Made by a program: the position numbers and the translations under genes | The notes under the pieces: model-generated | Told to the model about the DNA's origin: nothing | Databases searched by the model: none | Seen by the model: the letters and a program-made list of their open reading frames with translations, nothing else | From: Gordionus sp. m RMFG-2023 | Lineage: Eukaryota > Nematomorpha > Gordioida > Chordodea > Parachordodidae | DNA length: 64,000 bases | Reading direction: 5' to 3' | Assembly: GCF_954871325.1 (NCBI RefSeq) | Contig: NC_088775.1 | Span: 27,691,561-27,755,560, forward strand | In this document: one piece after another, positions 47,497 to 58,605 of the stretch | How positions within the stretch are numbered: position 1 is the first letter of the stretch | Layout of the letters: the number at the start of each line of letters is the position of its first letter

Positions 47497-49624
47497 ATGA
47501 AACCTTTAAAAGATAAGCCAAAGTGTTGCAATCCACTGAATAAACTAAAACATAACAATTTTAAAAAGAATTTACGTTCTGTACTACCTTGGATGCTTAA
47601 TATAAATAGTGATTTATATCTTCAACAAAAGATATCTAATTCGTGCCGCTACCAGTTAAGTAAAATTTGTCCACACATTCCCAAAGAATTTATATCCCCA
47701 ATAACCTATAATCAGGATGCCTTTGAATCGATTAATGAAACATTACACAATATTGAAAATCACCAATTAAAAGAAAACGTTTAATAGAGAAAAAATATCC
47801 TAAAAATAAAATTCAAAAGATTGAAAAAGCAATAAAGAGTAAGGTTTTATATCTGATTCCGAGAATGATAGTCCAATGAAAGAGGAAATTCTTATTATAT
47901 TAAAAGATAACTTTGATAAATTATCAAAAAATCAACAATATCAAATTCTTACAATTTTGCCTCAAAGATGGAGTGTAAATAAAATTCAAGAGGAATTCTA
48001 CGTAACATCATACATGGCAAGAAAATTTAAAATGGTGGTAAAAGAAAGTGGAATTCTTTCATTCCTAAAACATAAGGCAGGAAACTAAACGAAAAAACAT
48101 TTAAACTCGTCAAGGATTTTATAGTTCTGATGAAATAAGCCGACTCATGCCTTGAATAAAAGATTGTATATCTGTTAAAAGCGAGAAAGAACCAGTCCAA
48201 AAAAGACTAATATAAATAATCTTAAAGAAATATTCAAGATGTTTAAGGAAGAATATCCAAATATATCAATTAGATTCTCTCAATTTGTCGAACTTAGGCC
48301 AAAAAACTGTATTTTAGTTGGAGCTAGTGGCACACACGCTGTTTGTATCTGCGCCATTCATCAGAATGTGAAATTAATGACAAATGTAATAGCTGAAATC
48401 ACAGCAGGAGATTACTGTATAAACTCTTATAACTATCTTTTGGCGCAAATTATTTGTAAGCCCTCTCAGCCAAATGTTATTTAACAAATTGTGATCAATG
48501 CCCTGGTATAGAATCTCTTAAGGGCCAATTATACCAATTGTTTTAGAGAAATCATATAGAATATGTCACGTTTAAACAATGGATCACGGTGGATAGAGCA
48601 AATCTTGAAACTATTAAAAGTCCTTTAGATGATTTCATCGATTATCTATTAGAAAAAGTTCAAATTTTACTGCGTCACTTGTTTATAGCTAAACAACAAA
48701 CTTTATTTTTGAAGAATTCTAAAGAAAATTTAAAAGATGGGGAATTTTTAACAATTCTATTACTCTGAAAATTATTCCTTTATTTTACAAGATGAAGTTC
48801 AGGGATTTCATTGGAACAACGTGCAGGCCACTATACACCCATCTAGCATATTATGAATCTGGAGAAGATTTAAAAAATATAAATTTTAATACTAGTGGAT
48901 TTCACCTTTATCAAAAATTTTTTATTAATTTCTTAACAGACAAATTTAATTCTAAACCAGAAAAAAAAAATTTTTCAGATGGAGCCGCGTCTCAATACAA
49001 CGCAAAAATTTTGTGAACATATGCCTTGATACATACGATTTTAATATTCCTGCCGGCATTTCTTCGTCACTGCTCACGGCAAATATGCATGTGACGGTAT
49101 CGGAGGAAATGTCAAAAGATTAGTTGCCAGAGCTAGTCTTCAAAGACCAAATGAAAATCAAATCCTAACCTTAGAATTATATAATTATGCTAAAGAAAAT
49201 ATTAATAGAATTCAATTTGAATATATATCCAATCTAGAATATATCGAAATTAGCCCTTCGTAAAAGATTTAATTCTGCACTGCCCATACATGGGACCCAA
49301 AAAATTCACGGGGTTATTCCCATTGATCAAAATAAGACTAAAAACAAAAATATAATATAAATAAATGAGAAAATTATATTTTAAAATATTAATGGATGAT
49401 GACAAATGGTGGTAGGATTTGATACAAATGATACAAATGAAGAAGTAAAAATCCTATTTTTACCTTCAGCCTCATTCAAATTTCCTCTGATAGATGATAT
49501 TTTAGTGTTGCCCAAATCTAATATTTTCTCGCTAGTCAATCCTTCAACTCCCACCGGTCGAACATATATATTATCTCCTGAGGAAATCTCACAAGCTAGC
49601 CAGGCTTTGTATTCCTTTAGATGA
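47497..49624 (+). pseudogene. Transposase-like protein with ASGTH motif, decayed
   Basis: Ordered + strand fragments match a protein I know as recurrent and uncharacterised in invertebrate genomes. At 47497-47784 a Cys-rich start (KCCNPLNKLKHNNFKKNLRS, then a second Cys pair in NSCRYQLSKIC). At 47876-48088, ILPQRWSVNKIQEEFYVTSY then MARK. At 48239-48484, RFSQFVELRPKNCILVGASG then THAVCICAIHQNVKLM. Around 48500-48690, CDQCPGIESLK and HLFIAKQQ. At 48979-49150, SDGAASQYNAK and HGKYACDGIGGNVKRLVARA. At 49400-49624, FKFPLIDDILVLPKSN and TPTGRTYILSPEEIS. Conserved acidic residues in SDGAA and ACDG could belong to a DDE/D catalytic core, which is inference. Multiple stops and shifts separate the parts. 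Confidence 0.75.
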
Positions 49625-49799
49625 AGTAAGATTTAATTAGTTTATAAATTATCTTAATTAGGCAAAATTTGTGAAGATTTTTAAAATTTCATGATCTGAA
49701 TTACATATAAATATATATAATGCACATTGTAATCGATTTAGTATAGTATAATATATATACATTAAAATATTTTTGATCAATAAAAAAAAATGAATTTTA
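49625..49799. other. 3' internal part of the unassigned transposon
   Basis: AT-rich, between the last coding block and the right TIR. Nothing further seen. Confidence 0.4.
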
Positions 49800-50253
49800 C
49801 CATATTAAAACTATAAAATATAGCGTTATCTATTTTTTAAAGTATAAAAATCGCAATATTTTTTAAAATAAACATCCAGCCATGCTAATTGTTGAAGAAA
49901 TTATTAAAAAATAGCAAACGGATAATATTTCTAAAAAAAATTAAAAATTGGAGATCATATTCATTTCGAAATATTAACTTCAAATTTTCAACTGACCATA
50001 AGTTGCCCCTATTTAAAAAAAATTAATTTTGATGTTTTCGCTATAATTATCTATTGATATTAAATTCAATATTTGATCATAAGCCAAAAAAGACGTTTTT
50101 TGGACCGTTAACCCCGATTATCTCCGCTAATATAGTTGCTAATGCGCTAAAATTTTGTTTATGATCTAATAGGAACATTTATAATCAGCCTACAATTTTT
50201 TTTATCGAAAGGGGTCGGCCTAAAAGTGATTAATTTGACATGGAATGACCCTA

Positions 50254-50469
50254 TTATACTTTTGGAGATATAAAAGGTCACAGCTTGAAAAATTACCTTT
50301 GTTACGAGTGTCGAATTAAAATAATGATTGATTTACGCAATTATATATAAAAAATCTAACATAATAAAGCTTATAATTTTTATTTCTAGAAAATAAAATT
50401 AAAAAAATATTCTTAATTTAAAATCCTTATAAAAAAATTGGACATTAACCATTGGGCTTCGTACCGGCT
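50254..50469. other. Short intron spacer
   Basis: A/T-rich, no feature. Confidence 0.35.
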
Positions 50470-50870
50470 GCAATATAGTTTTTTCCTTCGCCTGCTCCTT
50501 TTGTAATACACAAGTCGAAAATAAATGGTCATCACTCGCTTTACTGGGAATTTTCTAAAGGTCGCCATCCTAGGCACAGTGCCATAAACAATATTATCGC
50601 TAAAGCCCTTAAAAGAGCCAATATCCCATTATAGTATTAAATTCTTTGGACGGCGAGTCCAGATTAGTTGACTGTTACTTGTGGAGAAAGGTCCCATTTG
50701 TTTGTGATTATACCTGAATACGAAATCAAATACTCATGAAAATCCATTTCTCAAGCTGAAAACAGCAAAAGGAATAAATATTAATTTCTAAACAATGTTC
50801 ACTTCATTCCTGCCGTCACATCAACGCTTCAATTTAGTACATGAGGCTTTGGTCTTTTTTAAATCGATAG
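50470..50870 (+). pseudogene. LINE-like restriction-type endonuclease fragment
   Basis: The + strand reads FSKGRHPRHSAINNIIAKAL and KRANIP, then in another frame DGESRLVDCYLWRKVPFVCD followed by YT. This resembles the block GRHxRHxxLNxII...LEPxGL..DGKRPDGxTxxPW..G..LVWDxTC found after reverse transcriptase in some LINE-type retrotransposons, where the PD...(W)D residues form a PD-(D/E)XK nuclease. Here the PD is already lost (RL in its place). Short, degenerate, no associated RT nearby. Confidence 0.5.
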
Positions 50871-50929
50871 GGAAAAAGCTTTCATGCAATTATATATAGT
50901 TTATTATGTAAATTTTTTAAATAAATAAA

Positions 50930-51105
50930 TGAATTTAGGAAAATAATTCCTCGGAAAAAAAACTCGAAAAAAAAATTCCCCGAAAAATAATTCTCCGTAA
51001 AAAAAATTCACTTGGAAAATAATTCCCCTTTTTTTTGATCCTATTAAATATTTAATTATTTTTAGAAAATTAACAAAATAGGAAAAAAATCCCCGGAAAA
51101 ACATT
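50930..51105 (-). repeat. G-run minisatellite, inverse orientation
   Basis: Units such as GGAAAATAATTCCTCGG and AAAATTCCCCGAAAAATAAT, the complement of the CCGGGGAATTATTTTTC motif seen at 52590-52755. The two blocks face each other across 1.5 kb. Confidence 0.7.
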
Positions 51106-52559
51106 TAAAATTTTTGAGAAAATCAACAAAACAAAATTAAAAAAATTCTTGTAACGAAATTATGAAAAATAACTAGTGATTAATATTAAACCTAACCAAA
51201 TTTTTAAATTATTATTAATTAACCCTAACTAATATAATGTATAATGTATGGCCTTATCCCGAACCCAGGTTTGGTGAAAATTAAACAAAACAATATTTAT
51301 AAAATAAACAAATTGGATACCTAGTCTCTGTGATATTAAGCAAAATATTATTACAAGCTAAGTAATGATAATGGCCAGCTAGATTTTTTATTTTGGCCCG
51401 GATTTATAAATTCATATCATTTTTGACCCGGATTTGCACTACTTTAATTAAATCAAAATGTTTTTTAAATTCAAATTCTCTCGAAGATTTGAGGTGTTAA
51501 ATAATAAAATGAAAATAAATCTAGTTCACCTTTACACATTTTCATCAACTTTTAGATATTTATTAAAATCAAATTTTTATTTTTACACAAATTATTAATC
51601 ATTTTCATGAAGTTTTTAGAAATATATTAAAAATTTAAATCAGGGCTAAGAGTCCTTTCACAATTGCCTTCAAAAATAGTAGGCTACTTTTTCAATTGGT
51701 ATAATTTTGTTATGCAATATATGAAGTCTTTTTCTATAAAATATAATTTGTCATTAGTTGGCAATTTATTAACTCTTAAATAGCGCCCTTTTTTGTTTTT
51801 AATGCGAATGATGGGCTATTAAATGATATAATTAAATATATATATTCTGTGGCGAAATAGGAAATTTGCAATTCAACCTGGTCTCAATTATTTTACTGAA
51901 GTATTTAATGCCTATTATAAGAATTTAACTGGCTGAATACAAAATCAATATAAAACTTGCTAAATTATACTTTTTACTGCCCAATTTAAATTAAATACTG
52001 TCATAAGTAATGGAAAATGCTGACCATTTTAAGAACATCTATTTAAGAGGTAATTATCAGCACTTGATTTGATATATTTCAAATCTTATAATTATTATTT
52101 TGCTTATGAATTTTTAAAAAAAATTTACAGAAAAGAAATAATAATATTTTTATTTTATTAAAATGATATATGAAACAATGTTTTCACTTTTTTTTCAATT
52201 TTAAATTGTATAACCTCTTCCATAAGTTTCATCTATTTATATAAAAATCTATCATGTTTTCTTTTCAAAATATCACAAATTTATACTTTTTATGCTATTT
52301 ACTAAATTATAAAGTATCAAAGCTACCAACCGATTTATCAATTCTCATATTTTATTACCCTATATCGCTTAGAATTAAAACAGAAATAATGCTCAAAAAA
52401 AATCATCAAACGTCGAGAATAACTCAACTTTCAGAAAATACTGAATATAATTTTTGAAATATTTTCGTTATTTTAGCGGCGGGGTTATTTTTGATAATTT
52501 TACTAAAAATTATTCAGAGAATTTTTTTCCTGTTTTTTTATTCCTGGGATTTATCTTCC
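51106..52559. other. AT-rich DNA between facing G-run blocks
   Basis: No conserved coding. It may be the interior of an element whose ends are the facing G-run arrays, but no TSD was seen. GGACCAGG-like or transposase motifs are absent. Confidence 0.35.
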
Positions 52560-52589
52560 ACTATATTTAACTTAAAATCAAAAAAATGG

Positions 52590-52755
52590 GTAATTTATTA
52601 TCGGGGAATAATTTTCTATGGAAGATTTTTTCCGGTAATTATTTTTCTAGGATTTTTTTCCCGGGGAATTATCCTTTGGGAGATATTTTTTGGGAAATTT
52701 TTTTCCAGGGGATATTTTCCGGGGAATTTTTTTTCTTGGGGAATGGGGAATTATT
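52590..52755 (+). repeat. G-run minisatellite, forward orientation
   Basis: Repeats of CCGGGGAATTATTTTTC and GGGAAATTTTTTTCCAGGGG type. Open frames here read as Gly/Phe-rich strings in all three frames, a consequence of the repeat, not of coding. Confidence 0.75.
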
Positions 52756-52759
52756 TTTC

Positions 52760-53127
52760 GCTTACCAATAAATATAAGTCTATTTCATTATATTTTTGGT
52801 ATAACTGCTCAAAAGTCTATAATTACGCTCAGACCCCCCAGAGGTACATCACTAATCCCCCCTCCCGTGAAAACCCAAAATGATTATCGTGTTACTTCCT
52901 ATGAATTCACCTGGCCCTTTGGAATCGCTTGGGTTACAGGGGGCCAATTACCCCAAGTCTTCTTTTTTTAACCTTGTGCCCAACTTTAAAAAAAATTTAA
53001 TTCAAAAACTTGTAAAAATTTATAAAAATAACACGTAATAAGCTTTTATTAACGTAAAATTTTTAAAAATTTTGAAGCAAATTTTGGACACAATCTACCT
53101 AATCTTTTATAATATTTTAATGAGATA
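52760..53127. other. Spacer, no gene
   Basis: Slightly more GC-rich (52830-52970) but no family match. The reading RPPRGTSLIPPPVKTQNDYR is not recognised. Confidence 0.35.
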
Positions 53128-53135
53128 ATTATTAG

Positions 53136-54718
53136 TAGAGAACTGCAAAGTAATTTTTTCGCAACCCGAGCCCGACCCGAGCCCGAATTTAAAATTTTTT
53201 TTTGTCCGAGCCCGACCCGAGCCCGAGCACACATTTTTTAATCCAACCCGACCCGAGCCCGACCCGAATAAAATTTTGCAATTTAAGTTTTAATATTATA
53301 ATAACCAAAAAAAAATTTATGTGTATTTATTCAGTTCAGCCACCTTAAATAAAAGTTTATTTGACGGCCATAATCTATTCAAGATATATATTAAGTTGCA
53401 TTTTTAAAATTTGTAAAAAATATTATAAAACGATTAATATACAAGCGAATTTAAAAATTATAACGATTATATAATAAGCATCATTTATGCGAATATAGAT
53501 ATGATGTAAAAGTTAATAAATATATAAAAAATATAATGAACATATTATATTATATATTGACCTCATCAATATCATTATCAAAATTATCACAAAGTGAATA
53601 ATTATGATATATAAATAAAGAGGCGTCCAGTTTATCTGGCTTTAAACGAGTCCTTCTCTCCTCAAAGGCCCTACCAGCAGCTGAAAACGCCCTTTCACTG
53701 CTAGCCGACGAAGCAGGGATAGCCAGGAATTTAAGAGCTAAAATACTTAAATTTGGAAACTCATAATGGTTTGTTTTCCACCATTTTAAAATATTATCGT
53801 CATCAACACATAATTTCGGATCTAGATATTTTTTTAGCTCGTCAACTTCGGCGCTAGCATCAGAATACGCATTGTCAGCCTCCCATAGAGAGAAGTCCAA
53901 AAACGTATCTACCGCCTCTGTAGTTTCTTAAGAAAAAAATATTCAATAATAATATTAAGATATATATTTACATTATTATTTTTTAATAATTTTACATATT
54001 TGATGATTAATATTTTTTTTGATATATGATATTTTTTTATAAAATTTATGTAATCATCATTATTCAACATTAATTTAATAAAATTTGAATTTTTTGAATT
54101 TTATTTAGTGATAATAAAATAATTAAAGGAAGTACTGAAAAAGAAAATTTTATTTCAGTAATTTTAAGAAAATTTGTCTAACTTTTTTTTGGAAGTAAAT
54201 ATTAATCTAAGATTTTGTATTTATTATCTCCAATATTTTTTAAATATATACTCAAAATTTTAGATCTCAATTTTTAATATGTTTTGAGATATATCTAATC
54301 AAAATTTGGGGTAAAATAGACCCCACCTTTGTAGTTAAGGGAGTTTTTTCTACCTTTGTAGTGTAGGGTTAAAACAAATGTTAAAAAAGACAATGTATAG
54401 GCTAGTTAAATAATAAATAAAACTTACATAAAATATGTCTTATCTTGTAATTTACGAGAAACACAATTTAGTAATAAAATAGTTTGGTATCCGGTTGTTA
54501 GGTTTATAAAATAATAATTAATAATGACATGACATGTTAATATGATTGACATTTTAATCCTAAAATGTGATAAATATTAAATAATATGATTTTATAATTA
54601 ATATTATAAATTATACTAACTATTTAAGATATTAATATTATTATATATATTTTCGGGCCGGGCCGGGCCGGGCCGGGCCGGGTCGGGTCGGGCTACGGAC
54701 AGCCCGTGCAGTTCTCTA
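53136..54718 (-). mobile_element. hAT element with CCCGACCCGAG/GGGCCGGGCC arrays
   Basis: Termini TAGAGAACTGCA and, from the right, TAGAGAACTGCACGGGC. ATTATTAG at 53128-53135 and 54719-54726 is a perfect 8-bp TSD. Left end carries CCCGACCCGAGCCCGA repeats (53163-53270); right end carries five tandem GGGCC units then GGGTCGGGTCGGG (54656-54695). The - strand interior has an intact C-terminal hAT block. At 1.58 kb it is internally deleted. Confidence 0.95.
53550..53930 (-). pseudogene. hAT transposase C-terminal block
   Basis: 116 uninterrupted codons: WEADNAYSDASAEVDELKKY, LDPKLCVDDDNILKWWKTNH then YEFPNLSILALKFLAIPASS and ASSERAFSAAGRAFEERRTR. This is the full dimerisation domain with its LKWWK, ..IPA(S)SSASSERAFS and R..L signatures. 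The catalytic core and zinc finger are missing from the element, so this is a remnant even though the block itself is clean. An AG near 53930 could be a splice acceptor of the original gene. Confidence 0.88.
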
Positions 54719-54726
54719 ATTATTAG

Positions 54727-55965
54727 TAATGTTATTAAAAACCTCGATTTAAGGAATTTTTTATATAGCGACAAATATATACGAAACAAATATTACCTGA
54801 CCCTCGAGATTTCTCAACTAATTAACTAATTATACATTTTAAGTTTTACTAATATTTAATAGAAAATATTTTTTAACGATTAAGAAAATAAAATTATAAT
54901 AAATTATTTTGAATTACAATCTGAAAAAATTAATTTATTATATTTGGTGTTGGTTATTCTTTAGTCCTTTTGATAAAAGGATTTGAATAATCAGCATTAT
55001 ACCAATGCCCGTAGCTACCACAGATTTAATGATTTAGGGAGGAGTCTTTGAGCGGTTCTTGATAGAACTTTATCGGGTTCGAGCAACCTTTGTAGCAACA
55101 TATCTCTAATGTTGACATTTGAAAGAAAAAAAAAATATTTTTAGATATTGCTTCGGAATCGGAGTAAGTTTAAGTGAGTTACGAAAATAAAATTATTGAT
55201 TATAATAGTGTCATTTAGGGATCAATGATGTATTATATACTACTAGATTAGCCATTCTGTTATTAAAAAAGGGCCCATAGCGTCTTTTTTATGGTCTGCT
55301 GTCGATTAAATGGCCATTATTGTGCTTATTTATAATGATAAATAAGACAATTCACCTACATGCACTCCTATCCATGTACACTTTTAATGAATGAATCACC
55401 AATCTAGTATATATACATCATGGATTGGTATATGGATAGGGAATCAGGATTATAAATCTCTCAATTTTAAATCATTTACCGATAACGAATTTTAAATTTG
55501 AAAAAAATCTTATAATTTCCTACAATTTTGCCAAGGACTTTTTTTCCAAGTAGTTTAAAAGGTCGTGACATAATTGTCGAAAATCTGCGGTGTGGCGACT
55601 TTGTGCATACCTAGAATACATTTGCGATAAAATCAAATATTTATGGAATTTTAAAATCGCGTCCTCAGTTCTATGGATTTCATATCCCAATACAATTATT
55701 ATACAGTAGTAAGTTGTTTAACACTTGGGGTTGGAGCTCGAGAGAAAAAAAACAATTTTTGCGATTTTTTTAAAAAAAATGATACATTTTCTATTCGTTA
55801 GAAATATATTAATTTTAATTAAAAATATTGTAAAAATTTTATTTTCGAATATTTAATTATTATTTTTGATCCATGCCGTGCCCTATCTTATTTAGAATGA
55901 ATAATCTGAGTTTTTTTTATTCAAACTAATTATTCTTTCTTATTATTTATTCTCTTCCCTTATAG
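54727..55965. other. Distal part of the ATG13 intron with acceptor
   Basis: No transposon ends recognised. The last 45 bases are pyrimidine-rich (TTCTTTCTTATTATTTATTC then TCTTCCCTTATAG), a good splice acceptor. A short inverted motif around CCTATCCATG/CATGGAT... lies near 55370-55440. Confidence 0.5.
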
Positions 55966-56610
55966 TTCAATATTTCTATCCTTAACCTGCCCGATGTGAA
56001 CGAACAAATCAAACGTAACTTATTGATAGATAGTTCACCTCATTGCTGGGAAAAGCACAAAGAAAACGAAAGAGTTTCTATGTCCACGTGTCATGCGTCA
56101 ACATTTGACAGTATAAGTACAACCCTCACAGACCCCACCGATGTTCATTCGTCTTCCACGGCCCATTATCCCCGAGAGGTGTGTTTAGAGATCAGCCTCA
56201 AGACCGTTGACTGTGAGGCCATGGTCTTAGAACTTTGGAATCTTACCCTAGATTTGGGACCTATGTTCGCTCAAGTCCCTACCCCTAACACCCCAACCAC
56301 GCCTATTCACACTTCTCAATCTATGGGAGGCGTCCGCGTCCTTTACGACCGGATGGGATCAACACTTAAATCGCTTATAACTCTGACACGCGTGCTCCCG
56401 GCTTACCGCGTCTCTCGTCACCAATGCTCGCCCGACTCGAGTTTCGCCATATGTTACCGCTTCATCCCCGTTACCAGTGCTTCCCCGCAGACTTCTCATA
56501 ATCTCTCTCCCTCTCATCCTTTGGGTGATTCACTTTTAAGCCCTCCTCCATTGGTAGCTTTGTCCGATCCCCTGGAACTCTCCCTAGGTTCCGCCCGGGC
56601 TTCGATCCAG
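55966..56610 (+). CDS. ATG13: ATG13 autophagy scaffold, second coding exon (HORMA core)
   Basis: 215 codons in phase with the first exon. Begins FNISILNLPDVNEQIKRNLL, continuing the HORMA fold (vertebrate FNLAIKDIPEVTHEAKKAL). After an insertion of about 30 residues rich in S/T/H it reads VCLEISLKTVDCEAMVLELW (vertebrate VEISLKTSEGDSMELEIW), then YDRMGSTLKSLITLTRVLPA and YRVSRHQCSPDSSFAICYRF (vertebrate [27 protein letters not shown]...YVILYRI). A proline/serine-rich loop and ELSLGSARASIQ follow. Exon end chosen at CAG/GTGGGT; the frame stays open to 56637. The rest of HORMA and the kinase-binding tail were not found before 64000. This exon is much richer in G/C than its surroundings and than exon 1. 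Confidence 0.9.
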
Positions 56611-57024
56611 GTGGGTTATTTATTTAATAAATTATAAAAGATATTTAAAAAATAGTTTTGATTTGGTTAATTTTTTTTATCCATTTATCGTGGGCGAGTC
56701 TAAATAACCCATATTTTGATTTTAAAAATGGAATCTGAACCCTGACATTTCTTTCCGGAAAGAAACAATATTAAACCAATGGGTTATCGGATTAATGGTC
56801 TACGAAAAATTTATTTTTTAGGCCGGCTAGGTTAGCCCAGTTTGGATCTTTATAAATTATCATTCGAAACTAATTTCTTCGATAGAAGTTGAGAACATGA
56901 GAAGCTAATGAATTCTTAAATGACCTGTCATATCAATTTTCATCTTAGTTTTATTACATCGGGAATATAGATGGAAAAACAACTATTTAAGCCACCAATT
57001 AGTTTAACTAAAATGACGAGCTTG
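56611..57024. other. Start of the next ATG13 intron
   Basis: Begins with the putative donor GTGGGT. AT-rich; no next exon recognised. Confidence 0.4.
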
Positions 57025-57032
57025 TTAGCTAT

Positions 57033-57588
57033 AGAGATCTGCATTGCCCGGTACCCGCCCGGCCTTTTCTGAATTTTTTTTATTTGGGCCGGGCATATCT
57101 ATCCTTTGAATAGAATATTTTTATTATTGTTTACATATTTATGTCTGTCCTTCAAATGAAATATTTGTATTTTCTTTATATGGTCGAAAAGCCAGGGCCA
57201 GGTAAAGCTAGAAAAAATTAATTTGGAGTGAGGTCGTGAAAAGAATATAACGGACTGGCGTGATAAAAATTATAAGTATACTTAAATAAGGACAATGCAT
57301 TTACATAATATTGAGTTTTTTTGCTAATATTTCTGTTCATAATCTTCAATTTTATTTTCAAAACATGGTCAAATTATCATTGACAGAAATAGGACATATG
57401 TAATGTATTAGACTTATTGATGAGATATTTGATAGAAGTGATAGATAATCCATAGAGTATATTGTTTTTAGTTTAACAAATCAACATCTACATATATTTT
57501 GGGTTAGACCCATTTATTATAAAAAAACTGGACCGGACCTGGATTTTGAAAAATCTGTCCGAGCTAACTTAGTTATGCATACCTTTAA
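57033..57588. mobile_element. Degenerate hAT-like element with GCCCGG motifs
   Basis: Left AGAGATCTGCATTGCCCGG; right, inverted, TTAAAGGTATGCATAACT. Flanks TTAGCTAT (57025-57032) and TTAGCTGT (57589-57596) match at 7 of 8. Left subterminal CCCGCCCGGCC and TTTGGGCCGGGC; right has CCGGACCTGG and GTCCGAGC. No coding. Resembles the 53136 and 60078 elements in layout. Confidence 0.6.
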
Positions 57589-57596
57589 TTAGCTGT

Positions 57597-58604
57597 AATC
57601 ATGACTACGACTGATAGTTTTTAAATCAGTAAGCATTTCTAATGACTTAAATCCATTAAACTTAAAAGAAATGAAAAAGTTTGAAAGAAGAATAATTTTT
57701 AAATGCTTAAAATTAGAATAAAGGTGACTAACGGGCTGAAGATTGTTTGTATTTTATGACTATAATTAATAAATGGTTATTTTTTATAGGCTGCAGCTCA
57801 GTCGAAATATTTTTGCCAACCCATTTTACTTAGGGATCGGAAAGCCTTGCGATTCATTTTAGATTTTGATTATGAATTTATTTTTTAAAGATCTAGTTTC
57901 TATAAACAGATCTAGATTTATTTAAAATAATGAATGCGACCAAAATTTAAATATTAATAAAATTACATTTTAAATAACAGTGAACATGAACATCAAAAAC
58001 TTAAGACCCCCCCCCCCCTTCCATCGCAAATTTAAAAAATATATATATAAAAGGGCTCAGGTGCATAACTAGTTTGGGGAGAGACCCCTCCCCTTCCTCC
58101 CGTAAAGAATTTTTGAAAAATTTAAAGGGTTTCATGAATTGTGAATTGTAAAGTATATTTCAAATTTATATTCTATTCTAAATATCAGCAAAAAGTTAAA
58201 ATTAATATAAATATATAAAATTTAAAGTTTATTTTCTTACATTTTTTAAACCTTAAACACTGATGGATATAAAATTTTATCAACCAAAAAATTTTTTTTA
58301 TCTCTACTAATAACTTTGATTAGAAAATTTATAGTGTATGAAAGGTTCGGAGATATAATTTGCTGGATATAATTATTTCTGAGACTTCTTGTGTTACAGG
58401 AAAAAAAGAAACTGCAAAAAACCTGCACGATAAGATGGAGCCTTCGATATAAAGGTGTTAAAGCATTTTTTTAAGTCTAGAAGAGCCTATTTTATATTTT
58501 CTTGGGGAAATATCAGAATCATATGAAACAGATATTTCTCCTAAAACTGATACATAATTAGATTTAATATGGCTGCCAATTTTTTGCCATTGGAATGATA
58601 AATT
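57597..58604. other. AT-rich DNA with C-run; possible single hAT-like end
   Basis: A C-run at 58006-58018. At 58070 AGGTGCATAACTAGTTTGGG then GAGACCCCTCCCC resembles the left end of the 32646-type elements, but no right end was found. No gene. Confidence 0.35.
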
Positions 58605-58605
58605 A

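Larger units (their letters stand above)
43370..50251 (+). mobile_element. DNA transposon with roughly 0.5-kb inverted repeats, superfamily unassigned
   Basis: Left terminus GGGTCATTCCATGTCAAAT and right terminus ATTTGACATGGAATGACCC are inverted copies. Pairing continues inward through GGCCGACCCCTTTC, ATGATCTAA and AACAAAATTTTAG to 43589, then resumes after the nested hAT at 46564-46870 and pairs with 49800-50060 (for example GGAGATCATATTCATTTCGA and GCTGGATG). TIRs total about 0.5 kb. Without the nested hAT the element is about 3.9 kb. It holds a + strand transposase remnant (47497-49624). No matching target duplication was found at the ends (TTTT versus TATT), so the TSD length is unknown. 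Confidence 0.85.
41744..55965 (+). other. ATG13 intron of 14.2 kb, transposon-filled
   Basis: Bounded by GTAATG at the donor and TTATTCTCTTCCCTTATAG at the acceptor, the latter with a clear pyrimidine tract. It contains a solo element end (43075-43115), a three-deep nest (43370-50251), a LINE-like endonuclease fragment (50470-50830), G-run repeats and a hAT (53136-54718). No other exon of ATG13 was found inside; the protein reading is continuous across the junction. Confidence 0.85.

Noticed and set aside
52586-52771. Gly/Phe-rich open frames suggesting a structural protein.
   Set aside because: All frames of the G-run minisatellite are open and read similarly; no start context, no domain.
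57781-57880. Possible third ATG13 exon starting after TTTTTTATAG at 57790.
   Set aside because: The reading AAAQSKYFCQPILLRDRK does not resemble the TITLSCAYR segment expected next.
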